DNA of 64,000 bases. It comes from Centrapalus pauciflorus. Its lineage: Eukaryota; Streptophyta; Magnoliopsida; Asterales; Asteraceae. The stretch is from contig JAANYP010004771.1 of the NCBI GenBank assembly GCA_020465985.1, forward strand, positions 1,390,932 to 1,454,931, in the 5' to 3' direction. Positions 23,885 through 35,244 of this stretch are shown piece by piece (the first letter of the stretch is position 1; every line of letters starts with the position of its first letter). The notes under the pieces were generated by a model. The model was given only the letters and a program-made list of their open reading frames with translations, was not told where the DNA came from and searched no databases. Made by a program: the position numbers and the translations under genes.

Positions 23885-24263
23885 ATAAACCCATCAAGTT
23901 TTTTAATTTTTGCAATTAAGTCCTTAAACTTTTTTTCTAGTTTTTTAAGTCACTAAACTATTTTTGTCTTATTCAAAAGTGTATATTTGATCTGTTTGAT
24001 CGGTTACCAAACAAGTAATCTTAGTATTTTTCACTTAATTATTGTTGGAAAAAGTCATTGTCTGTTCATATTATAGCAATTAAGTCATTAAATTTTTTGT
24101 TTTATCAGTTGTATTTTATCAGCAAATCCAGTAGCAGGTCAAATATATATACTTTTGAATAAGACAAATCTAGTTTAGAGACTTAAACAAATGAAAATAA
24201 AGTTTAAGGATTTAATTAAGAAAATGAGAAAAGTTGATTGAATTTTTTTAATATTAACCCATA
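23885..24263. mobile_element. Inverted-repeat MITE in the Helitron cluster
   Basis: The arms at 23890-24000 (CAATTAAGTCCTTAAAC, GTCTTATTCAAAAGTGTATA) reappear as reverse complements at about 24135-24255 (GTTTAAGGATTTAATTAAG, TATACTTTTGAATAAGAC). The total is about 380 bp with no coding frame. Ends are approximate and no clear target duplication was found. Confidence 0.6.
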
Positions 24264-27200
24264 AAATAACGACTTCATCTGTGCATTTCATGGTTTTTGA
24301 TCTAATAAAAAGTGACAAAGTCGTCGCAACATTTTAGGTTATCTCATTTTAGGTTATCTAATTCTATCTCTATCTTTATTAAAGATGGATAAATTAGTTT
24401 ATTTTAATTTTTCATTTAAAATGGGTTGGATCGTTTGATTATTGATAGGAGTACATGAACTTTGGTTAATTGCTATGTGATGTATTTAGGGTTAAAGGAA
24501 CAAAATCTTGTATTCAGATTCTCTAGATCAATACCTTATGAATGTTTGTTTCCAAAATATTGAAAGATTAGGCTAATTTTGGATTGCCAATAGAAGTAAA
24601 AAAAAAGAATTGGGATAAAGGGTATGGATGTTAGAAAAAGAGGTACACAAATGAACTTGGGAATTTGTCATTGAATGATCTTGTGATCGTTCACTTTCTA
24701 ATAACAACAATTTGTCCTAACCGGATTTCCAAAATCTGTTATGGGATAATACACAAAAAAAATGCGTTAGTTTCTAAACCAATAGATTTCCTTTGTATAT
24801 ATACAATGTGTTTTCCCAACGAAATCAAATAGATAATATAGGCTAACTTCACAAATAACCGTTAAATAGTTGTTATAACTTATAACCGCGTGTCCAAGGT
24901 TGCACAACGACAACAACGCTGCATCAGCAGCAGCCACACATAGCTTCACTTCGTCAAACCTGTTAAGATTTCGTTGCTACATACGAAGCTTCCTAATCTA
25001 GATAAGGTTTAAATCTACATCCATGTATATCTTATATTATACTTATTGATATATATCTAATTAAAAAAATACATCGTGTGTTTATAAAATTATTGTATAA
25101 TATAAGTAAATACGGGGTGTACAAACAATATTATAAGTATTTGTTTGTTTGATGAGTCTTAAATCAAGGAATGAATATGTGTTTTAAAAAAAAATTGTTT
25201 TTTGATAGTTTGAAACCAAAAAATAAACATTATTATCAAAACATGAAACTTATTTACACTCATGACTTTTTTCACTCCCCAGTCCCCATTTATTCATTCC
25301 CTTTTCTTTTAAACCTATTAATAAACTCATTTACTCATCTGATTACCAAACGTCTCCAAATATTTACTTTGTAAATATAAAACAACACTAATAAAATCAT
25401 ATTTCATAACATTTTGTTTATTGTAATATAACGAGGGACTTTGTCTGCGCTTCGCAGCGGAGTTTAATGTCATACAAAAAAAAATTAAAATATACAAAAA
25501 ACATATTAACATACATATTTGATATTTGAAGCAAAATTTTATGTTAATTCTATTAAATATATTACAATTTTTGAAATTATGTGTTATTGACTTTGAATAC
25601 AACATTCGATTTCAAAATTGTTCATACTACCACCATCAAAACCCTTTTGAATATAACTTTCTTTTCCGACATTGAATCTTCACGTAACACTGGATCCATA
25701 AAAGAGAAAACTGATTCTAACCTATCTCCCGCTTTGCATCACACCATACTTTCCTCAAAAGGAAGTCCATCATTGGATTTTCTTGTTTTACAATGTTTTT
25801 GATTGATTATGTGTGTAAAAAAATCGAAATCATCTTATTGTTTGATCTAGTATCAAACCACATAATAAATCATCATGGAAAAAAGAATTTAACACGGAAT
25901 GCATGCATTATTTCTATTTTATTAAATAAATAATAAAAGCATTCCTAATAAAAATATTTGATTAGTAATATATAATAGTGCAATGATAAAATTAATCAAA
26001 ATATATAGTGCAATGATAAAATCAAATTATATTATTTAATCTTTCAAAAATAAATGAAACGAAAGCTTCCTGCTACTTTCAAATATTTGGGTGTAAAAGT
26101 AAAAAATATAGAAAAATTTTGTTGTATCACACATAATATTTGTATAATAAAATATATAGGGTTATATGATAAGACATCTCATACATTCACATTAATTAGT
26201 TATATCATGACAATCAACTTTTTATGACTTTTTTATACTTACGACATGTTTCCATCATGAATTGTGTGAACAAAACAATTGTTCATTAGAAATATATTAC
26301 TTAATTAATCAAGTATGTTGTAAAAGATTAACAAAATACCAATGCCAAATAAAAAAAATATGAAAATGAATAAAAAATCATCAAAATCTTCTATTTTACT
26401 TGTTTTTTTATGTATAAAGTAACTTAACATTTTTTTGTTTAAAATATCTGGTACAAATAAACACGTGATCACAATATAAAATAAAAGTAGAAATACAATT
26501 GCATAATTATTATTAAGCATCATAAACATATTTATACAGTATCTGTAAAAAGAATTTCATATACTCACGAATCATGATCATCCTTCATCGACATAAACTC
26601 TTGTCTCACATTATCTGTTTTATGTACATACAATTGATTTTGGAGTTTGGAGGAACTAAAAAAAATCATATAAACAATATTTCATATAAAAGAATAAATA
26701 AAAATAATTTTCAAACAATGAAACACAACTGAACAAGGATCGAATAGTGAAATTGGAAATCCGATAAAAATTTAATAAGCAAGACAAATGATATTATTAT
26801 GAAAAATTTAAATTTAAAACTATATAAAAAAATGTCATTGGATGACATAAATTGGTAAATGTGTATATACATAATGTCATTTGTTTATATGAGTTGATAA
26901 TTGTATGTATATATAATATATATGATTATTTGAACACATTTGCAGTGTGGCCACTAACTTATCTTTATATATATAGTGAATAAAGACAAAATGAACATTT
27001 CAATTAAAAATTAAAGTTTATGGATAATGGATTAAATTTAAAAGTAAACCTTAATAATAAATTTTGCAAAATTGAAATTTTAGAGACAAAATCTAAAGTT
27101 TGATACAAATCACATTGATTATTTCTGTAAGTAACTCTTACATATATAGGATTACGAAAATATGAAGTGAAACATGGGGTCCTCAAAAGTGAAAAATATC

Positions 27201-28087
27201 AAAGTCTCACTCTACAACTTATTGTTGTCTACCCTTCACTTAAATTCAAATTAAAAAAAAAAAAAATGCATAATAGAAGTAAACACTATTCTTGTGAATA
27301 GTCTATGAATAGGAAAAATCTCCTAGTAAATGTTATATATAGAATATATATAAAATTATGTTTCATGTAAAATTAACATTTCAAAATATATCGATCTAGT
27401 ATATATATATTTAGAAATTAAAAATTAAAAAAAGAATGCTAAAAAATAACTCTTATTTATTTACATTCAAAAAGATTAATAAATAATAGCTATGACAAAT
27501 AATAATATTATTATTGTATCTTTTTATAATAACTAATATTTATATATCTTAAGTTTAAATTTATATACATTCTATTATATAAAATCAATTGTTTATTAAA
27601 AATTAAACGTGATATGTCACTTCATAACTTGCTAATAATTACTTTTCCATTCTTCTTTATGTAACAATTTTTAAAAGAAATTTGTTAGCAGGATGTCTGC
27701 GTGATGGAAGAAAAACAAAGTTGATATATTTGATGTTATAAATAAACTCTCCCAACTTTGAGCTACCAAACGCAATTATCATAATGAGATAGGGTTAGTT
27801 AATATCGGTGGCATAATTGAATTGAATTAGTTAATTTTGTCATTTGCTTTTCTTTTAAATAGTTCGTTCAAAGAAAATTTGGTCACTTTATTTTTATCTC
27901 CTGAGCGAGAAGAAATTAATGTATATCTTTATTTGATTTTAAACATATCGTTTAAATAAATTAATTGTCACGTGAGTTTAAAAAATTTAATTGTCACATG
28001 ATTTAACACTTATTCTTAAAAACATTATTATAAAAAATTTCAACTTTAATGAAACTATAAACTCTATATATATAAAGAGAGAGAATT
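24264..28087. other. AT-rich intergenic DNA with Helitron remnants, no gene
   Basis: The DNA is very AT-rich and lacks recognisable coding frames. The stretch 27340-27630 resembles the interior of the Helitron at 21594 (TATATATAAAATTATGTTTCATGTAAAATTAA-type words and a CTATGACAAATAAT segment) and looks like an eroded copy. A small CTGCG/CGCAG hairpin lies at 25444-25457. Otherwise nothing can be assigned. Confidence 0.5.
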
Positions 28088-28457
28088 GAGTTCATGAGAG
28101 TACCACTTATTATGCAGTGTACCAGAAAAATTACCACTTTTAAAAATACTTTATTTGAAATTTTTTCATAAACATGTTAAATTCCATGTTTAAATGTTCA
28201 ATTTCATGCGAAAGTGCAATCAATATGCACATGTTCATGCATATTCCACCTTTAAACATCTGCATATAGTTATTTTTGCAAGAATTAAAACATTTTATTA
28301 TAACGAACGTGTAACTAATATGAACTAGTCAATAATAATACACATTTGAATATGTGTCTATTGTAGTTTTGCATGGAATTTAACATTTCTTCGTAATGAA
28401 CATTTTTATTTAATATGATACTCTGAGACCCGAGTCTAATATGGTACAACATTGATC

Positions 28458-28462
<5 letters not shown>
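28088..28462. mobile_element. Microsatellite-anchored element, family B, copy 1
   Basis: The element starts after a short TATATATA and ends against (TA)n(CA)n at 28463-28514. The left part (GAGAGTACCACTTATTATGCAG, then TTTTTTCATAAACATGTT) matches the left part of the element at 41979. The right end (CGAGTCTAATATGGTAC..CATTGATCTTGAA, 28431-28462) matches 35245-35276 with four differences in about 33 bases. No protein is encoded. Confidence 0.55.

Positions 28463-28514
<52 letters not shown>
28463..28514. repeat. (TA)n(CA)n compound microsatellite
   Basis: About 31 bases of TA repeats are followed by about 21 bases of CA repeats, directly abutting the family B element. Confidence 0.95.
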
Positions 28515-29700
28515 TTACAGTGACAATTCTGACCCATTCAAGCAAATATGCCGAACGGGTAGTTTATTTTTTTTACTATGGATCATTTTAATCGTTTCGT
28601 CAATTTGACCCGTTGGGTCAAAATGGCCATACATAATACACACATTTGTATTAACTTTTTTTAGTTAAATGGAACATGAGATAGATTTGGAACAATTATA
28701 AAATTCATGACAATACCAAACGTGACTTGATACAAATGGCTAAAACTTGCTTATACTAACATTAAGTTTTTTTTTTATTAATATTTTAAACATTATATGT
28801 TCTAATGACAACAAAATATATTGCCGAACAACTTATACATTGAGTTTTCATTTGTAGCTTAAGAAATAATATAGTTATATTGTAAGATCCTCTAAAGCAT
28901 GTTAAAATGTGACGTATATAACACATCAAGTAGGAAGATAACACATGATCAGGATTACTAGCCCGTATTGTAATTTACACTAAACACCTTAAAATTTCAA
29001 ATTTAATTTACATACTAACTATCACGATAATCTTGTTTATGACAAAAGTAATATAGTCTTGAAAGCTGATAATGACTACCTATTAGCATAATAGGCAGAA
29101 CTTCCAAATCATATTCGAGTGTCTCACTGTCTCCTACTTCTAAGGAGCATGATGACGGTCACTCGTGCAACTACCAAAGATGCATACACAAAACATGTAA
29201 GCTAACAAACTCGTGACAACATAAGGTTTGACACTTCATTAAAACACTGATAGGACTAGCAGTAATTAAAAAACTCCATCGTTTCTCACCAACATCTTGT
29301 TTGTATATCAACACTACCGTTCATATCGTATCTCAATACATTTTCAGAATTACCAAGAGTAAAATTGATTAGAAACAAAAAACCATACTTATGAAAGTAA
29401 CCAGACACAATAGGCTAACGTTACCATAAATTGCTCGTTACCAATAATCAACGGTCGGGAGTGACCCACGATGAAGTATGAACTACTGAAATAATATACA
29501 AACGATAAAATTGTCGTCAATCTCCATCTTTTTTTCTATATTAAGTGAAATTATATTTTAATAATAATAATAATTGTGTATTTTGCTTTTTATTAAGCTA
29601 TAAAGAAAGAATACCAGAAAAGAAAAGAAAAGACCTTTCAATGTAAAGCAAATTTACAGGGGCATGAAAAGCACATTTGACAAATCAAAAAGGACTAAAA
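28515..29700. other. Intergenic DNA upstream of the DUF668 gene
   Basis: No coding frame is convincing. Bases 28960-29470 have a more balanced composition than the surroundings and may be the remains of an older insertion, but I recognise no domain. Confidence 0.45.
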
Positions 29701-29780
29701 AAGCAATTTCTTTTCAATTATATGTCTCCTTTAACTTCACTCGGTTTCTCTCCACCATGTGACTACAGTGTACATTGTAT

Positions 29781-29781
<1 letters not shown>

Positions 29782-29826
<45 letters not shown>
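29782..29826 (+). promoter_or_regulatory. (CT)n tract in the promoter/5' leader of the DUF668 gene
   Basis: An uninterrupted CT dinucleotide run of about 45 bases lies just before the likely first leader exon. Plant BBR/BPC (GAGA-binding) proteins bind such tracts, and CT-rich leaders are common near plant transcription starts. A GT donor at about 29885 (ATCG|GTGGGT) and an acceptor at about 31137 (GATTAG) would define a 5' UTR intron of about 1.25 kb. The leader intron is an inference. Confidence 0.5.
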
Positions 29827-29829
<3 letters not shown>

Positions 29830-31208
29830 TCAAGGCCTTGAAGTTGGTGCTATGAAGATTCTACTCCCCTTCTACTGAGAATCGGTGGGTTTTTTTTTTC
29901 TTCTTCTTTATTCTTCTGGCCAGTGGATACCATTCGATTCTTCGCTGTTTCATTATGTTTTTTTAGCTTTCTTTCTGTCATCATGTGTCTGTTACTTCTT
30001 TGAATTATACGTCTAGGGTTCGGTTTATATGTTTATCTACAGTTTCCAGTCGTTTGATTTGGTTGTTTGTTGATATGACAGTGTTTGGGAGTGTTGATTC
30101 GGAATCAGATTTTGTATACTTCAAATTCTGGACCGATTTGTTTGGATTTGAGCTCGGATTGTATGTTTCGAAGCTTAGAATCACAACCGGTGTTTGTTTG
30201 GTTGAAATATTAATCGGAATTTAATTCAATTCAACCTCAATATTCATGATTGAAGTTCTCATCATACTGTAGGCACTGTTTAAAACCTTGGAGTCGAGAT
30301 TGGAGTTCGTTTGGTCAAATTTAGATGAATTTCACATTTTTCACTTCAGTTTGGATTCCGTTTCACGGATTTAGATTTCCAAATATAGAACTCGGTAGTG
30401 TTTAGTGACTGACTTTTCTATTGACATCCAATTCCAGCCCAGGAATTGGGATTCCGAATCCACCATTATAATAGGAGATATTATGTGATTAATTTGCAAA
30501 TTTTGTTTTGATTTTGCCACTGAAGTTATCTTTTGGGTTGCAGTAGGGTTAATATTTGCTGGTGATTGGCCAAGGAGGCGTTCATTAATCAATATTCAGT
30601 AAATGCCTGTGATTAGTCACTGTAATTTTGCTGAAAACAGATGGAGAAATAGTACCATCTTTTGGATGAATGCTTTGATGTAAACTTCCTATGTGAAAAG
30701 ATATCAATTGTAAATTTATCATAGGCACATTGTCAGATCAAGCTCATTCCGTTTCAAAATTGAAGAGTTCATTTTTTTACTTTTGAAGTCAATATTGATA
30801 CTTATCAAAGTAGTAATATTTATTATTTAGGCAATTTTTAAGCACTATCTTGTTAAGAGAAATGAAAGAGAAGGAAGAAAATCACATTACTTAACAAAAA
30901 TGAATCTTGAAAACAAGATGATTTAAGAAAATCATAAAGGTTACTAGATCTTTTTTTGTATCATTGTATGCCATGATCCTTTACTTCCCATTTTATCTCA
31001 TATTGTGTTGTAATTACTAAACTTCAATGTGTTCGGTATGTCATAACTCGTATATTTGAAGATTATCATGTTAATTTTATTTGGCATTCTTTACTGGCAA
31101 AAAGTAATTTTTATGTCGGTGATTTTGGTTTGATTAGATTCAGAATCAAGAGAACTTCTGTTGAGCTGAGCTGCAATATCACTGCCTCAAATATTGTTGA
31201 GGTAAGAT

Positions 31209-32999
31209 ATGGTGGCGGAGTCATGGTTTCGTGGTCTATGGAAATCTTCAAGGAAGCATGACCTTGGCCATGAAAAGGCACGGATTGGAGTGTTGGCGTT
31301 TGAAGTAGCAAGCCTACTATCCAAGCTAGTTCATCAGTGGAATTCTCTTACTGATAAGCAGGTTATGAAATTCAGAGAGGAGATCAATAACTCTGTTGGT
31401 TTGAAGAAGCTTGTATCTGACAACGAGAATTACATCGTTGATTTGATATGTGCTGAGCTGCTACATAATTTGGAAAATGTGGCGAGAGTTGTTACCAGAC
31501 TTGCAAAAAAATGCAATGATCCCCTTTTAAAATGCTTTGAGCATGCATATGATGATTTGATCAAGTATGGTGTTGACCAGTACCATTGGCAGTTCTCTTG
31601 GAAGAAGATGAACAAGAAAGTAAAAAAGATGGAAAAGTTTGTGTATGTAAATGCAAGTTTGTATCAGGAAATGGAAACCCTAACGGAGCTTGAACAAATT
31701 TTGAGGAGAATGAAGAGCAATGAAGACCAAGATAGCATAACTTTGGTCGAATACATGAAGAAGTTAGCATGGAAACAGCAAGAAGTCAAACGGCTGAAAG
31801 AGATGTCTTTATGGAACAGGAGTCATGACTACGTGGTTATCCTACTGGCGAGATCAATCTTCACTATTTTCATTAGGATTGGGCAAGTTTTCGGAACTAA
31901 TCATGTGTTACCTTTTGCAGCCGAGGACTCTGATTCTCTAGATTCGGATCATATGTTTCGCAGTCAATCTGTATCTGCATTGCTTCAGTCGTCCATTCAC
32001 CCATCCGAGAATAGGATCACCAGGTTTTCCTCTGGTCCTTTGGGAAACATAATTACTAGATCTGGCCCAATATCGAGAACAAATAATTTGAATAATTTCT
32101 ATTCTGGTCCCCTTGGTAATTCAACCACGGCTTCTGGTCCTATTTCTGGTAAACATCGGAACATCGCTTACTCTGGTCCTATTGGGAAGTCGACATCAAA
32201 ATCAGGCCCTCTAGCTCGCGCTACTAAAACAGGGCTGAAATTGTGGAATGCAAATGGTAAATCGTCAAACAACCATGGAAAGAGTGTTACACCAAATCGT
32301 TTGAGCACCACCGGACCTTTCAAAGGATGCATGCTAGGTGGAAATGTTTCTCCTGTGAAGAATTGTCATGTAGCTTCAAATGCTGCTTGTTCCACAACTC
32401 CACCAAGGATCGAGGAGTCTGATGTCGAACCAAATCCTGTTGATAACGTACCGAGCTGTAGCTCAAAACCAAAAGTCTTTGAAGCTCCTCCGGAAACCCT
32501 TGGTGCTGCCGCATTAGCACTGCATTATGCTAATGTTATTATCGTACTTGAGAAACTAGTGGCATCTCCTCACTTGATCGGTCACGATGCACGAGATGAT
32601 TTATACAACATGTTGCCTAAAAATGTTAGAAGCTCTCTCAGAGTGAGGTTAAAACCATATGCGAAGAGCTTGGCTTCGTCTGATTACGATATGGCTTTAG
32701 CAGAAGAATGGAGTGAGGCAATATCAAGAACTTTAGAATGGTTATCTCCACTTGCACATAACATGATAAAATGGCAATCCGAGAGGAGTTTCGAACACCA
32801 AAATGTGCTTTCTAAGACAAGTGTGCTTCTTGTACAAACTCTCCACTATGCAAATCAAGAAAAAACAGAAGCAACGATAACAGAACTTCTTGTCGGTCTC
32901 AACTACATATGGAGGTTCGGTAGAGAAGTCAATGCAAAAGCTATGTTGGAGTGTGAGAGTGGTGGATTAATCGAAGACTCTGTAACCTCCGTGAGTTAG
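31209..32999 (+). CDS. DUF3475/DUF668 protein, PSK SIMULATOR (PSI)-like
   Basis: A single exon encodes 596 aa. The N-terminus (MVAESWFRGLWKS, then GVLAFEVASLLSKLVHQWNS) is the DUF3475 signature, at about residues 26-83. The C-terminal DUF668 region starts near residue 430 (LGAAALALHYANVIIVLEKL) and continues through NMLPKNVRSSLRVRLKPY. Members of this plant family affect growth and phytosulfokine responses and some are plasma-membrane associated; the biochemical activity is unknown. This protein lacks the N-terminal MG needed for myristoylation in PSI1, so it fits the At5g04550-like branch better. Residues 274-336 hold a threefold SGPLG/SGPIS repeat. A 5' UTR intron is likely. The start is taken at the first ATG, which lies at the conserved N-terminus. 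Confidence 0.9.
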   Translation: MVAESWFRGLWKSSRKHDLGHEKARIGVLAFEVASLLSKLVHQWNSLTDKQVMKFREEINNSVGLKKLVSDNENYIVDLICAELLHNLENVARVVTRLAKKCNDPLLKCFEHAYDDLIKYGVDQYHWQFSWKKMNKKVKKMEKFVYVNASLYQEMETLTELEQILRRMKSNEDQDSITLVEYMKKLAWKQQEVKRLKEMSLWNRSHDYVVILLARSIFTIFIRIGQVFGTNHVLPFAAEDSDSLDSDHMFRSQSVSALLQSSIHPSENRITRFSSGPLGNIITRSGPISRTNNLNNFYSGPLGNSTTASGPISGKHRNIAYSGPIGKSTSKSGPLARATKTGLKLWNANGKSSNNHGKSVTPNRLSTTGPFKGCMLGGNVSPVKNCHVASNAACSTTPPRIEESDVEPNPVDNVPSCSSKPKVFEAPPETLGAAALALHYANVIIVLEKLVASPHLIGHDARDDLYNMLPKNVRSSLRVRLKPYAKSLASSDYDMALAEEWSEAISRTLEWLSPLAHNMIKWQSERSFEHQNVLSKTSVLLVQTLHYANQEKTEATITELLVGLNYIWRFGREVNAKAMLECESGGLIEDSVTSVS

Positions 33000-33458
33000 C
33001 AGCAAGTTCAGTTTCCTGGTAAACGAAACACAGTTCCATTCATAAAGGCACTGGGACCTGTTTTCAGGAACCGTTTGTGAGTAGAAGTACGATCACCGTC
33101 GAGGCTCATCAAGCCCTGGTGTCCCAATTCTTTGCAATCCTGGAATTACAAGGTACTTCTCAAATTTCTGGAAAAGAAAAATGCTTCCTCAATGCAGTGT
33201 TGATGACCTTCTGCTTTTGGCATAGAATTGATTTGGTATTTGCTTGTTAGGTGATTTATCTTATTTTAGATGTATAGCTAATGGTCAATGATGTGGATTT
33301 ATACCTTATAAGAGTTTTCTTTATAAAAATATAAATGTTTGATGCATTTGATGGTTATGGTTAACTGTCTTTGTTTGTGGGGGTTTTTTTTCCCTCTTCT
33401 ACTGACTACTGTTCATGTTATTGATCCTACATGTTTTCTCATAAATATATATAGAGGG
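33000..33458 (+). other. Presumed 3' UTR and flank of the DUF668 gene
   Basis: The sequence after the TAG stop is non-coding. GGTAAACG at 33018-33025 and AAGGTACTTC at about 33150 could be donor sites of 3' UTR introns, but this is not established. No other gene is seen. Confidence 0.4.
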
Positions 33459-33632
33459 GGTTCAATGGAGAACCTCCATTGATCGAAGAATCTCGAAGAA
33501 CCTCCATCCACCACCACAAATGCATCAAATTCTCGCGTGATGCATCGAATTTCTGCGTGATGCATCACCTGATCCAATGGTTATAAAGTGGTTCCCGGAT
33601 TTTCCGATGCATATAGGTTTTCCATTGAACTC
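33459..33632. mobile_element. Microsatellite-anchored inverted-repeat element, family A, copy 2
   Basis: It has inverted ends GGTTCAATGGAGAACC (left) and GGTTTTCCATTGAAC (right). The interior shares ACCACAAATGCATCA, GTGATGCATC and GTTATAAAGTGG-like words with the copy at 23055. It is flanked by ATATATATAGAGG on the left and CTATATATATAC on the right. The terminal repeats differ in sequence from copy 1 but are palindromic in both, so the ends co-vary. Confidence 0.6.
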
Positions 33633-33654
33633 ACACCTATATATATACACCTGT

Positions 33655-33872
33655 TAGGATGTAACAGAGGTGCAATACGATGACATAGTAGGTCCTTGGT
33701 TCCTCACGATGGTTATGGACATTGAATCTATAACGAAGGTTTAGATGGGTTTGGGACATTGAATCTTTACGAAGATTTAGGATGTAACAAAGGAGGAATA
33801 CGATGATACAGTAGAACCTCACGATGGTAACCTAGAGGTTTGGGTAATTGAATATGTAATGAAGGTTTACGG
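33655..33872 (+). repeat. Two-copy degenerate tandem repeat
   Basis: GGATGTAACAGAGGTGCAAT (from 33657) recurs as GGATGTAACAAAGGAGGAAT (from 33779). Each is followed by CGATGA, CCTCACGATGGT and a TTGAAT...GAAGGTTTA block. The period is about 120 bases. It begins just after the family A element. Confidence 0.65.
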
Positions 33873-34166
33873 CTCAAACCCTGCATAGTAAATATGTTTA
33901 ATATTAATTTTAGGTTTCGTTTGGATTACATGAATTTGATATTACAAGATTATTAAAACCATTACAGTTTCTCATTTCTTATCACTTAAGCCGTTCATTT
34001 TTTTGAAGTAAATGGACTGAGTGAATAACAAAATATGTAGGGATTAAAATGAATAATGATAAAGAATCAATAAATATATAAATGGACGTTTAATTGTTTA
34101 ATAATGATCCAAATTTTATCCTCTTGATTTCCGAATTTGTATAACTTTAGTTGTTCATTTAATTTT

Positions 34167-34449
34167 GGGAATTTTATGCAACACATTTTCACGGTTTTTA
34201 TCCAAAACATTTTTACGGTTTTTGCGTTTTCGTCCCTCTATGTTATTTTTTTAAGAAAAATCATCAAATTAAATTTTTTCCTCTGGTTTTGTGAAATTTA
34301 GCTATAAAAGTCCGATTATAATTGGTAAACCGGGTTTTTAAAAACTTGAAAAACCGGGTTCTAAGAACTATTCTGGAAAAAAAATAACACAAAAAGGAAG
34401 AAATCGTAAAAAAATATGGAAACATGTTAGTTTTTTTCATAATAAACCC
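34167..34449. mobile_element. Mutator-like MITE (GGGTTTA family), copy 3
   Basis: The right end (ACATGTTAGTTTTTTTCATAATAAACCC) is a close match to the family. The left end (GGGAATTTTATGCAACACAT) is diverged. Interior words (TTTCGTCCCTCTATGTTATT, GATTATAATTGG) match the copy at 22033. No target duplication remains. Confidence 0.55.
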
Positions 34450-34729
34450 TTATAAAAATAAAATTAGTTTTATATCTCCTAAAAAAAGAAGGCCAAAGGT
34501 TGCTTGCTTTACTTTGAGAAACAAGGTATTATATAATGGGTCGGGATCAATGGGGTACCATATTAGACTAAGGAACCGAAGTCTACCAATATTTGGTTAC
34601 AAGTACAGAATGGTAATATAGTCAATTATGTTTTATTTTAATTAATAGATGATATTTAGTGATTTAGGAAATCTCTTAATTGTAGGGATTTGATACTCTT
34701 ACCTACTATAAAGAACTTATTGAACATGT

Positions 34730-34975
34730 TCAATAAGGGTACTGAACATGTGCAATATATTGGTGATTGCATTTAAAATCATATTGAAGAATTTGAACAT
34801 GTGCAACAAGTGAATATATATGGATAAAACACATTAAACATGTGCAGTATTCAACATTTGCAATACACGTGTGCAGTATTGAACATGTGTAGTATTGAAA
34901 ATGTGCAGTATACGTGTGCAGTATTGAACATGTGCATTTAAAACCATATTTAAGAATTTGAACATGTGCAGTATA
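34730..34975. repeat. Cluster of GAACATGTGCAGTA-type tandem motifs
   Basis: A motif close to GAACATGTGCAGTATT occurs around ten times, some copies as CACGTGTGCAGTATT. A longer duplication, TGCATTTAAAACCATATT..GAATTTGAACATGTGCA, is seen at about 34768-34805 and 34934-34972. It is non-coding; frames across it are by-products of the repeat. Confidence 0.7.
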
Positions 34976-35244
34976 CGAAAACAATAGTAAAACTCGACTT
35001 TGAAGTGGACGACAACAAGAAATAAATATTAATGGAGGGTTATCGCTAAAATAGGCAACAGAACTATTAACTGCAAATGAGATATTCTTGGGATTTAGAG
35101 AATATTTGATTCTCATTTTGAAAAATTTTCATACTCATTTTACCCTCACATTAAATGACATGGGATTCAATTTTCAACAGAATTTTATATATTAATTAAT
35201 AATTTCAATGATAAATGATTGGGTGTAAACGGTACCCCGGTACC

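Larger units (their letters stand above)
22666..23890 (+). mobile_element. Cluster of degraded Helitron copies
   Basis: Three head-to-tail remnants show the same landmarks: starts such as TCTATAAAATAAAAAAGGACA (22666) and TATATAATAAAAGAGAACATC (23529), an internal CATCACGTTCCAC/CACGTTTCACC word, and ends with CACGTAATACA..CATAAA (22806-22827 and 23500-23520) or CACGTACACGTGAGCCATAAA (near 23870). The middle copy has been split by a small inverted-repeat element and a long TA tract. None codes for protein. Confidence 0.55.

Noticed and set aside
25440..25460. CTGCG-CTT-CGCAG hairpin as a Helitron 3' end on the minus strand
   Set aside because: The expected CTRR terminus before a T is not found (reads CTCG), and no matching 5' end was seen.
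33655..34975. Tandem motifs as a CRISPR array
   Set aside because: Repeats are degenerate without regular unique spacers, and the DNA is plant nuclear.
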